Shown: one piece after another, positions 34,501 to 40,798 of the stretch
How positions within the stretch are numbered: position 1 is the stretch's first letter
Layout: each line of letters begins with the position of its first letter
Assembly (NCBI GenBank): GCA_963704025.1
Contig: CAVPGP010000001.1
Span: forward strand, 1,410,375 to 1,474,374
Source of the DNA: CAVPGP01 sp963704025
GTDB lineage: Bacteria; Actinomycetota; Thermoleophilia; Gaiellales; Gaiellaceae
Reading direction: 5' to 3'
DNA: 64,000 nucleotides
Notes under the pieces: generated by a model
Database searches by the model: none
What the model was told of the DNA's origin: nothing
Seen by the model: the letters and a program-made list of their open reading frames with translations, nothing else
Program-made: the position numbers and the translations under genes

Positions 34501-34774
34501 CGAAGACGGCCATCACCGCATCGCCGATGTACTTCTCGATCGTCCCACCGTGCGCCGAGATGACGGAGCGCACCGTGTTGAAGTACGAGAGTTGAACACT
34601 GCGCCAGAGCTCCGGATCGAGGCCGTCTTCGATCGCCGTCGAGTCGACCAGATCGCAGAAGAAGATGGTCACCGTCCTCCGCGATTCGGACGTGTCGGCG
34701 AGCGGCGCCCCGCAGCTCTCACAAGACTGCGCCGTTTTCGGCGCCGGCGCGCCGCAGAGCGCACAATCAACCAC
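31565..34774 (-). CDS. Class III adenylate/guanylate cyclase-like - AAA ATPase - TPR protein
   Basis: About 1,069 residues. Order: an N-terminal zinc ribbon (CALCGAPAPKTAQSCESCG); a cyclase homology domain with both metal aspartates (FFCDLVDST and KYIGDAVMAVFG); a STAND-type ATPase with Walker A GDAGVGKS near residue 256 and Walker B LVVVDDLQWAE; then about 500 residues of TPR-like helices. In the cyclase domain the usual GDxVNxAxR motif reads GEPIVVAERLE, losing the Asn of the active site, so activity is doubtful. GTG at 34774 follows a TACACT box by 6 nt (leaderless). Paralogous in its AAA-TPR part to the gene at 59,797. Confidence 0.9.
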   Translation of the reverse strand: MVDCALCGAPAPKTAQSCESCGAPLADTSESRRTVTIFFCDLVDSTAIEDGLDPELWRSVQLSYFNTVRSVISAHGGTIEKYIGDAVMAVFGVPQVHEDDAYRAVRAADDLRGALATLNEQLEREIGLRLSVRMGINTGEVVAGDATAGHGFVSGEPIVVAERLERSAASGEILIGDVTRRLVRSAALTEKFGPLELKGKARLVRAHRLLGVLRDAQPFPRRLEGPLVGRQSELTLLRRAFERATAAGAGHVFTVFGDAGVGKSRLVAEFLRHTEGTALQLQGRCLAYGDGITFWPLVSIIRQAGKIGRDLSPDGVRARMRELVADQADGPEIVARLTSVFGFDESPAPAEEIAWAVRRLLETLASDRPVLVVVDDLQWAEPAFLELVEYLGSWARDVPIVIVCLARPELLDARPAWGGGQANSTSMLLAPLTDEESRRLAVDVLGGELDAAAFGVIAGTAEGNPLFLEEVLGMLVEDGILRSDSLGTWNVEQLSSIQIPATIQALLAARLDRLAAHERAVLETAAVMGTVFRPDGLAELMHDDAVDPALETLSRKELVRRRSEPTGEVFWEFRHALIQSTTYAAIPRARRAAVHELFADWAERSYGERVAEVEEIIGYHLEQAFLNRREVGGIGPRERAVADRAAKRLASSGRRAHARGDPSAASSLLGRAAALLSPDDPGRGVLRVEFGAALTEAGRLSEAADLLDDVARSALAAGDERVGWLAVVERLLGRFQSDTQETSEQVPAVVAKARPVFERHHDDLGLCRLWRLQALVDWIGPSSAAADRAWANAAEHGRRAGNETERADCLCWLASSAFFGPLPASDGIDRCEATLREIEGHRQAVAMTLQPLAGLYAMTGQFEIAFAGLEQARAILDELETTIHSAVSHHEVFVTMLAGDLAASEALLRAGYSRLEGMGEKAILSTTAGLLADVLYRQGRIDEAEPLTRVSADTAADVDLSALIVWRRVRAKVLARQGRYDEARSLAEEAVAIAARTDWLNMRGEALLDLGEVLLAAGSAPEADKALRESAASFERKGNDVSARLARELLRGGAHASAEEPVKGIRASG

Positions 34775-34842
34775 CCCTCCAGTGTAGAACGGGTGTCTCG
34801 CGAATCCCTGTGAGTCGGGCGCGCCGATAGGCCGTGCGAAAC

Positions 34843-35056
34843 CCCTGTCGAGCGAGCCGTTTTCCTGCTCCGGGAGGTGTTCGACGACCCCTACCGACGA
34901 GGTTGCCCGCATCGCGGCAGAAGCCCGGACAACTGCCGCCAGATCCTCGTGCGCCACGCAAGCACCTGGAGGAAGGTGGCGTCGCTTCGACGTCTCGCCG
35001 GAGGAGCGAGACGGAGTCGCGCACCGCTTCCTGGCAGCCTGGAGCGCGCTAGCCGG
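34843..35056 (+). pseudogene. Remnant of an ECF sigma factor (SigJ-like) C-terminus
   Basis: Read on the plus strand, pieces in different frames line up with sigma region 4 and the following linker of SigJ-type sigma factors: ERAVFLLREVFDDPY, then DEVARIAAE, then SPDNCRQILVRHA, KHLEEG and RFDVSPEERDGVAHRFLAA. At least three frameshifts separate them, and the N-terminal regions are missing. It is a decayed fragment, in the gap between the cyclase-like gene and the tubby-like gene. Confidence 0.75.
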
Positions 35057-35585
35057 TGGCGGCTGTTCCCGCTGCGGCTCCTGCGGCGCCGCTCGCGTCC
35101 TCGGCCAGTCCGCGCACCACGAAGGCTGCGAACAGGAGCAGGCCTGGCTCGACCGCTGCCGGGTCGTCGACGCTGATCGTGACCGGCCGTCGTCCCCAGC
35201 CCTTGCCGTCGAGGACGGCGAGCTCGCTGTCGAGCTTCTCGTCCGTGTCGACGAGCGCGTAGCGCTCGCGCCACTGGCTCGCCGGGCGCAGCGCCAGCTC
35301 GCGGCCCGCCCAGCGCAGCGTGCCTCCCCGTCGCAACCCGCGCGGCTCGAACGATCCGACCGTGGTGCCTGCCGCGTCCGCTGCCGTGACGCTTGGCGCC
35401 CAGAAACCGCGGCGGGTGATTCGCCAGCTCTTGCCCCCCGCTTCGGCGGTTGCCGTTCGTGAAGCGATGCCTTGGAGGCGCAACGTCCCGAGTCCGTCCA
35501 GGGCGTAGAGGCGGCGCTCACCCGGGGTGCGTTTGAGCTCGAGGTGGACCATTCCCGGAGCAGCGTGCCACATCCCGATCGGCAT
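35049..35585 (-). CDS. Tubby/LURP-one-like beta-barrel protein (tentative)
   Basis: About 178 residues, largely beta strands (HLELKRTPGERRLYALDG, WRITRRGFWAPSVTAAD, GTTVGSFEPRG, LRWAGRELALRPASQW), with a hydrophobic C-terminal stretch (PGLLLFAAFVVRGLA). The spacing of strands and the final hydrophobic helix recall tubby-C-like/LURP-one proteins, but this is a weak match by eye. ATG at 35585 is chosen; a GTG at 35606 would add seven residues. Its 3' end touches the sigma-factor relic. Confidence 0.6.
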   Translation of the reverse strand: MPIGMWHAAPGMVHLELKRTPGERRLYALDGLGTLRLQGIASRTATAEAGGKSWRITRRGFWAPSVTAADAAGTTVGSFEPRGLRRGGTLRWAGRELALRPASQWRERYALVDTDEKLDSELAVLDGKGWGRRPVTISVDDPAAVEPGLLLFAAFVVRGLAEDASGAAGAAAGTAATG

Positions 35586-35605
35586 CGGATCGAGTCCTCG
35601 ACCCA

Positions 35606-35637
35606 CGGCCCCGCGCTCGCTGCCGAGCGCGGGGCCG
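35606..35637 (-). terminator. Perfect 14-bp GC-rich hairpin
   Basis: CGGCCCCGCGCTCG (35606-35619), a CTGC loop and CGAGCGCGGGGCCG (35624-35637) form a perfect 14-bp stem, 29 bp past the cupredoxin stop. It fits an intrinsic-type terminator of the quinoprotein-cupredoxin operon, though no U run follows. It also overlaps the possible upstream GTG of the tubby-like gene. Confidence 0.65.
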
Positions 35638-35665
35638 GCCTCTTCGGCTAGGTGGGCTCGGCGGC

Positions 35666-36007
35666 TCAGGTGACCCTAAGGACACCTTTCATGATCGTGG
35701 CGTGTGGGTCGCACACGAACCGGTAGGTTCCGCGGCGCAGCTTCACGGTCCACTTGTAGGTCTTGACGGCGGCGACGCTCGTCTTCTTGTTCACGCCGGG
35801 ACCGGTCAGGTGGAAGTTGTGGATGCCGGAGCGGTCGAAGATGGTGATCGTGTACGTGCCTGCCTTCACCTTCTTGGCGCTCATCGTGATCGTGAAGCCC
35901 GGCCCGTCTGTGGCCGTGAGCTTTCCCGCGTTCACTGCGGCCGGAGCGCCGGCGACGAGTGCGAGTGCTCCGAAGACCACGGCGAGCAGCGAGGTCGTAG
36001 TACGCAT
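35666..36007 (-). CDS. Cupredoxin (plastocyanin-like blue copper protein), secreted
   Basis: A 113-residue protein with a Sec signal peptide (residues 1-27, ending near NAGKL). The mature part has a complete type 1 copper site: His in HNFHL, Cys and His in FVCDPHA, and Met in MKGV. It probably accepts electrons from the quinoprotein encoded immediately upstream, 10 nt away on the same strand, and hands them to a cytochrome or oxidase. Confidence 0.92.
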   Translation of the reverse strand: MRTTTSLLAVVFGALALVAGAPAAVNAGKLTATDGPGFTITMSAKKVKAGTYTITIFDRSGIHNFHLTGPGVNKKTSVAAVKTYKWTVKLRRGTYRFVCDPHATIMKGVLRVT

Positions 36008-36017
36008 TCGATGCTCC

Positions 36018-37553
36018 TTAGCCGATCGAGTAGGCGACGAGTGAGTACACCGGCTTGGCGATGGTGCCGAGACCGGGGGTGCCTGCGCCGACGATCAGCA
36101 TCTTCTGCGTCACGGCGGGGAAGGCGTTGACGCCGGCGGGAGCCTGGGCCGTCCAGAGCTGCTTGCCGGTCGCGGTCGAGAAGGCGTAGAGCTTCCCGGT
36201 GAAGTCCGACGTAAACACGACGTCGTTGGCGACCGTCGCCGCGCCGAAGTCGGGATGCGGCAGCGTCTTCTGCCACTTGACCTCCCCGGTCGCGGCGTCG
36301 AACGCGGTCAGGCCGCCGGTCGCCTTCGCGAACGCGGCCCCAGGGACGGACTCGGAGGTCGCCGAGCCGACTGCGCAGAGGTTGAGCCAGGGGACGAAGA
36401 GCGTCCCGTTCGCCTGCGCGAGCGGCGTCTCGACCCCGCCGAAATCGCCGGGGCAGATGGTGACGGTCTTCTTCGGGAGGAGGCCCGTGTCGTTGAGGTG
36501 CTTTCCGACCTTCGCCTGCCAGACCGCGGCGCCGCTCGCCGCGTTCCAGGCGAAGACGCGGCCCATCTTCCCGGCCCCGATCACGAGCTGCGAGCCGCCG
36601 GACGGCGTGTAGAGCACCGGCGAGATCATCAGGTCGTAGTCGCGGACGTCGTGCGCGATCACCTGGCGGTACCACTTCAGCTTGCCGGTGCTTCCGTTGA
36701 GGACGACGAGTGAGTCGGTGTAGCGATTCGGACCGGGCCGCAGCGCGCCGTTCGGGTTCTCCGGCGAGTTGGGCCAGAGCCCGGGGTTCGCCACGCCGAG
36801 GTAGACATCGCCGTTGGCGTCGACCGCAGGCGGATACCAGAGGCCGCCGCCGCTGTACGAGCCCTTCTTCGGCGTGGGCACGGTGTTGAACGACCAGACC
36901 GTCTTGCCGGTCGCCGCGTCGAGCGAGTAGACGACGCCGACGGACTTCGGCTCGTAGAAATGCTTGACCCCGCTTCCGGGAACCGTGGAGACGAGCGCCT
37001 TGTTGTCGTAGAGCTGCGGCGCCATGTCGATCCCCTCATGGATCGACGGCGTCAGCTTGTGCTTCCAGATCACCGCGCCGGTCGCCGGGTCGAGCGCGAA
37101 GGCCGTGCTCTCGGTCGCCCCGTAGAGCCGGCCGTAGCCGATGGAGACGCCGTTCGGCCCGATCGAGGGGCTCTTGAAGACGTGCCGCCATCTCAGCTTG
37201 CCGGTCTGCTGGTCGACGTCGTAGACGTTCGAGTTGAGGTCCTGGAGGTAGACCACTCCGCCGTACACGATCGGTGTGCTCGCGAAGTTGCCGAACACGC
37301 CGGTGCCGGGAATCGTGAAGCTCCACTTCTTCTTCAACGTCGCGACGTTCGCCGCAGAGATCTGGGTGTTCGTCGTCGCGCGAGAGTTGGAGAGGTCGTA
37401 GTTGTGTGCGGGCCAGGCGTCGCCGGTCGCCGCGACCTCGGGCGGCGGTTGACCGGCGGAAGAGGCTCCGAACGAAACGATCGCGAAGACTGCGGCGAGC
37501 GCCGCGGCTCCGAGCGAGAGGGCGCCGAACAGGCGCCAGCGATGGGCTGGCAT
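36018..37553 (-). CDS. PQQ-dependent quinoprotein dehydrogenase (eight-bladed propeller)
   Basis: About 511 residues. A signal anchor (residues 8-33) is followed by repeated propeller motifs of the PQQ alcohol/glucose dehydrogenase family: LDPATGAVIWKHKL, LDAATGKTVWSF, LNGSTGKLKWYRQV, WNAASGAAVWQAKV, FDAATGEVKWQKTL and FSTATGKQLWTAQA. It would oxidise an alcohol or sugar in the periplasm-like space; the adjacent cupredoxin is the likely electron acceptor. No cytochrome c domain. ATG at 37553 has AGGAGG upstream. Divergent from a TetR gene across a palindromic operator. Confidence 0.9.
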   Translation of the reverse strand: MPAHRWRLFGALSLGAAALAAVFAIVSFGASSAGQPPPEVAATGDAWPAHNYDLSNSRATTNTQISAANVATLKKKWSFTIPGTGVFGNFASTPIVYGGVVYLQDLNSNVYDVDQQTGKLRWRHVFKSPSIGPNGVSIGYGRLYGATESTAFALDPATGAVIWKHKLTPSIHEGIDMAPQLYDNKALVSTVPGSGVKHFYEPKSVGVVYSLDAATGKTVWSFNTVPTPKKGSYSGGGLWYPPAVDANGDVYLGVANPGLWPNSPENPNGALRPGPNRYTDSLVVLNGSTGKLKWYRQVIAHDVRDYDLMISPVLYTPSGGSQLVIGAGKMGRVFAWNAASGAAVWQAKVGKHLNDTGLLPKKTVTICPGDFGGVETPLAQANGTLFVPWLNLCAVGSATSESVPGAAFAKATGGLTAFDAATGEVKWQKTLPHPDFGAATVANDVVFTSDFTGKLYAFSTATGKQLWTAQAPAGVNAFPAVTQKMLIVGAGTPGLGTIAKPVYSLVAYSIG

Positions 37554-37569
37554 GAGTATCCTCCTGTGT

Positions 37570-37585
37570 AACCAACCAGTTGGTT
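37570..37585. promoter_or_regulatory. TetR operator between quinoprotein and regulator genes
   Basis: AACCAAC-CA-GTTGGTT is a perfect palindrome with 7-bp arms. It lies 17 bp from the quinoprotein ATG and 17 bp from the TetR ATG. A minus-strand -10-like TATCCT (37594-37589) directs transcription through it, so the bound TetR would block the quinoprotein operon and its own gene. Confidence 0.7.
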
Positions 37586-37602
37586 GTGAGGATACCGACA
37601 GC

Positions 37603-38364
37603 ATGCTGCCCTACGCTGCACAGAAAGTGGCCCGGAATCCGGAAGCGACCAGAAAGCGGATCTTCGAGGCGGCGATCGACGAGTTCGCCCGCCACGGGAT
37701 CGCCGGCGCGCGCATCGACCGCATCGCCAAGCGCGCCGGCGCGAACAAGCAGCTGATCTACGCCTACTTCGGCTCGAAGCAGGAGCTCTTCGACCGCGTG
37801 ATCACCGACCAGGTCAGGCGTTTCCACGAGGAGGTGCACCTCGACCCGAACGACATTCCGGCCTTCGCAGGCGCGGCCTTCGACTTCTTCACCGACCACC
37901 CGGCCGCCGTGCGGCTCGGGATGTGGCACTCGCTCGAGCCCGCACAGGATGGCGAGCTCGTCGAGGCCATCGAACGCTCGATCGAGCAACGTGTCCGCGC
38001 GTTACGCGGGGCGCAGTCCGAGGGGCGGATCGACTCGGCGATCCCGCCGGAGGAGCTGATCGTGATGATCTATGCGCTCGCCCGCGCGTGGGTCGCGACG
38101 ATCCCCGAGTACAGGGTCCTCGACAAGCAGACGAAGGCCGCCCGCGCGAGACACCGTCGCATGCTCGTCGAGGCGACCCGGCGTCTGGTTGCACTCGGGC
38201 CGGTTGTGCCCCGGAGCCGGCCGAGAACCGTTCTTGACTCGTGCGACCGGACGCTCGTCCGGTCGCACGGAAACGCTCATTTCCAGGAATTTGGGGGGGC
38301 CCCGGTCCAGCCGAGGTTTCCAAGCCCGGGAGGTGCCGCAGGCCCCCACCGCGGCAAAGCCTAA
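37603..38364 (+). CDS. TetR/AcrR-family transcriptional regulator
   Basis: A 253-residue TetR-type repressor. The helix-turn-helix lies in residues 13-60 (TRKRIFEAAIDEFARHGIAG, ANKQLIYAYFGSKQELF), followed by an all-helical ligand domain to about residue 200. The last 50 residues (from VVPRSRPRTV) are Arg/Pro/Gly-rich, include a seven-G run in the DNA, and exceed normal TetR length, so the stop may have been lost or shifted. Probably controls the divergent quinoprotein-cupredoxin operon and itself. Confidence 0.9.
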   Translation: MLPYAAQKVARNPEATRKRIFEAAIDEFARHGIAGARIDRIAKRAGANKQLIYAYFGSKQELFDRVITDQVRRFHEEVHLDPNDIPAFAGAAFDFFTDHPAAVRLGMWHSLEPAQDGELVEAIERSIEQRVRALRGAQSEGRIDSAIPPEELIVMIYALARAWVATIPEYRVLDKQTKAARARHRRMLVEATRRLVALGPVVPRSRPRTVLDSCDRTLVRSHGNAHFQEFGGAPVQPRFPSPGGAAGPHRGKA

Positions 38365-38449
38365 CCAATGTCGATCGACGGTGGTTCGGATTGTGCATTT
38401 GTTGACAAGCCTGACGACCAGTACTAGTGTGGATGACGGTTTCCAAGCC
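38315..38449 (+). repeat. 12-bp direct repeats flanking the exopolysaccharide promoter
   Basis: GGTTTCCAAGCC occurs at 38315-38326 and again at 38438-38449. Each is followed within 11 bp by GGGAGGT. The first copy lies upstream of the promoter and the second just past the -10 box. They may be paired binding sites for a regulator of the locus. Confidence 0.55.
38402..38430 (+). promoter_or_regulatory. Strong sigma-70-type promoter of the Pel-like locus
   Basis: TTGACA (38402-38407), exactly 17 bp, then TAGTGT (38425-38430): the best promoter match in the window. Transcription would start near 38,437, giving an untranslated leader of about 260 nt before the first good start codon. Confidence 0.7.
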
Positions 38450-38797
38450 TGTTTCTGGGAGGTCCCTCGTGTCGGCCCTGTCGGCTCGAGTAGTGGCAAG
38501 TGATGCGGTCCACGAGCCTGTTCTGACGGTCAGGCACGGTGCATCAGGGCACGGTTCATTCGTGCGTCTTGCGCGGCCGACCGCGTCGGCCGGTGCGCCG
38601 TCGGACACGACCATCGCGTTGCAACCTTGTTCGGTGGCCGCGCGTGGACCCCGGAGAGACGAGGGACACGACATCCGAGTCGAGGGGGGAGTCCACCGTG
38701 CGCCACCTGAGGTCCACGTCCGGCCGCGCCCACGCGTCTAGTCGCTCGAGGCCGAGCCGACGCGCTCCTGTACGGCTCGATCGTCGCCTCCCTGATC
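38431..38797 (+). other. Long leader and frameshifted signal-peptide region of the deacetylase gene
   Basis: A GTG at 38698 with GAGGGGGGA 7 nt upstream opens VRHLRSTSGRAHASSRSRPS and then runs out of frame at about 38,760. Skipping one C there joins it to ALLYGSIVASLIVIVAVGP, a classic signal-anchor core in frame with the deacetylase ORF. The true start is probably 38698, with a one-base indel (real or a sequence error). The rest of the leader holds no clear gene; GTG/ATG-started frames near 38,430 have no ribosome-binding site. Confidence 0.55.
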
Positions 38798-40795
38798 GTG
38801 ATCGTGGCCGTCGGGCCTTCTTCGGCCGGTAGCGCCGGAACCGGGCCCACGACGGCGATCGCTCGCGCGCCGATCCAGCTGGTCGGGGCAGCCGTCACGC
38901 CTCTGCACGCGCCGGCGAACCTCATCGCGCCCGGGCGCCGTGGCTCGGCGACCGCGCGCGCGGCGGCAGCGACGGACCAGGCTGCTGCCCCGCTTGCCCC
39001 GCCTGCCCACCTTCGCGATCCGCGGCAGATGAAGCTCCTGCTGATCGCGGCCGACGGGAACGAGACGGACTACCCGGCTCTCCGGGCGTTCCTCGACCAG
39101 ATCGGCGTCCCGTACGACGTCCTGCTCGCGGCGAAGACGCCCCTGACGGCCGGCACGCTCTCGGACGGCGCCTCGCACGGCTTCTACGAGGGCGTCATCC
39201 TCACCACGGGCAACCTGACCTACTTCGACGCCGCTGCGGGCCAGTGGCGGAGTGCGTTCAACGACGCCGAGTGGACGACCCTGTGGGACTACGAGCGCGA
39301 GTTCGGCGTGCGCCAGGTCACGTCGTACACCTATCCGGCGGGCGCGCCCGACAACTACGGCCTGACGCTCGTGGGCTATCGGGACACGACGTCCGCACCC
39401 CTCACGGCAACCCTGACGAGCGCAGGACGAGCCGTCTTCCCGTACCTGAACCCGGCAACGCCGGTGGCCTTCACGAACGCCTGGGTCTATCTCGCGACTG
39501 TCGCGAACACCGCTGTCACGACGCCGCTCCTGACCACGCCCGAGGGCTACGCGATCGCCTCGGTCAACCGCTACGCAGACGGACGCGAGAACCTCGCGGT
39601 CACTGCCGCGAACAATCCATACCTCCTTCATTCGAGGCTTCTCTCGTACGGGCTCATCAACTGGATTACCCGGGGCCTCTTCCTCGGTGAGCGCCATGTC
39701 GGCATGGACGTCCAGGTGGACGACATCCTCATCGACGACGACGTGTGGGATGCGGCCGCCAACAGCGACCTGACCGGGATCACCTACCGGCTCTCGGGCA
39801 GCGACTTCCGTGCCGGCCTCACGTGGCAGCGTCGGGCTCAGACTCGCAGCCCGATCTTCTCCGGTGTCCGGCTCGAGATGGCGTTCAACGGCGAGGGAGC
39901 GTCGGGTATCTACCAGCCGGACACGCTGACGCCGACGGTCAGGGCGCTCCAGAGCTCCTTCAACTGGGTGAGCCATACGTACTCGCACGAGAACCTCGAT
40001 CCGCTCGACTATGCGACGGCCACGAGCGAGCTCGCTCGGAACAACACCGTTGCGACCACGCAGCTGCGTCTGAGCTCCTATCAGAAGGACGCACTCGTCC
40101 AGCCAGACATCTCGGGGCTGACCAACGCACAGTTCCTGCGCGCCGCCAAGGACTTCGGGATCAGGTACCTGATCTCCGACACCTCGCGCCCGGGTGGGGG
40201 CAACCCCACCCCGAACGCCGGCTTCTACAACGGCCTCGAGCCCAGCATCCTCGTCGTTCCTCGGCGACCGACGAATCTCTTCTACAACCTGACGACGCCC
40301 GCCGAGTTCGTCGACGAGTACAACTTCTACTACGGCCCGGGCGGCGTCTGGGCGTACTGGCCGCGCCCGCTCAGCTACGCCGAGATCGTCGACCACGAAT
40401 CGGACAACCTGCTCGGCTACCTGCTGAGCTGGGAAACCGACCCGTGGATGTTCCACGAGCCGAACCTCAGGGCGTACGACGGCGTCCACTCCCTCCTCAG
40501 CGACCTGCTCGACGCCACGTTCACGAAGTACCAGGCGGTGACCAACCTCCCGATCCGGAACCTGAGCGAGCACGACGTCGGGCTCCAGACGGCGCGGCGC
40601 ATGGCGTACAACACGTCGGGAGTCACCGGGTGGCTCGTTCCGTGCTCATCGTTGACCCTGTCGGTGCGGAGCACGGCGACGATTCCGGTGACGGGCGTCG
40701 TGACCGGTGCGAGCGAGTCGTACGGAGGCCAGCCGATCTCCTCTGTCCAGGTCGATGCGTCGGCGCCCACGACGATCGCGCTTCCCGCCTGCTGA
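38798..40795 (+). CDS. Secreted polysaccharide deacetylase-like protein of the Pel-like locus
   Basis: At least 665 residues in frame; with the upstream signal anchor about 700. The N-terminal domain (MKLLLIAADGNETDYPALRA) resembles the Rossmann-like/glutamine-amidotransferase-type domain found before deacetylase domains. The C-terminal half has NodB-type catalytic elements: paired Asp in DVQVDDILIDDDVW and the metal HxxxH in VSHTYSHENLD. In Pel systems PelA partially deacetylates the GalNAc polymer outside the membrane; this protein fits the deacetylase half, while the hydrolase half is a separate GH114 gene at the end of the operon. Three nt separate it from the next gene. Confidence 0.75.
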   Translation: MIVAVGPSSAGSAGTGPTTAIARAPIQLVGAAVTPLHAPANLIAPGRRGSATARAAAATDQAAAPLAPPAHLRDPRQMKLLLIAADGNETDYPALRAFLDQIGVPYDVLLAAKTPLTAGTLSDGASHGFYEGVILTTGNLTYFDAAAGQWRSAFNDAEWTTLWDYEREFGVRQVTSYTYPAGAPDNYGLTLVGYRDTTSAPLTATLTSAGRAVFPYLNPATPVAFTNAWVYLATVANTAVTTPLLTTPEGYAIASVNRYADGRENLAVTAANNPYLLHSRLLSYGLINWITRGLFLGERHVGMDVQVDDILIDDDVWDAAANSDLTGITYRLSGSDFRAGLTWQRRAQTRSPIFSGVRLEMAFNGEGASGIYQPDTLTPTVRALQSSFNWVSHTYSHENLDPLDYATATSELARNNTVATTQLRLSSYQKDALVQPDISGLTNAQFLRAAKDFGIRYLISDTSRPGGGNPTPNAGFYNGLEPSILVVPRRPTNLFYNLTTPAEFVDEYNFYYGPGGVWAYWPRPLSYAEIVDHESDNLLGYLLSWETDPWMFHEPNLRAYDGVHSLLSDLLDATFTKYQAVTNLPIRNLSEHDVGLQTARRMAYNTSGVTGWLVPCSSLTLSVRSTATIPVTGVVTGASESYGGQPISSVQVDASAPTTIALPAC

Positions 40796-40798
40796 GTC

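Noticed and set aside
34843..35056. A functional sigma factor gene
   Set aside because: The homology is spread over several frames and lacks region 2, so it is a relic.
38280..38440. A c-di-GMP-I riboswitch before the Pel-like operon, suggested by GGCAAAGCCTAACC near 38,352
   Set aside because: Only the short GCAAAGCC-like core matches. The paired stems and the tetraloop receptor of that class could not be found, and the segment lies upstream of the promoter inside the TetR frame.
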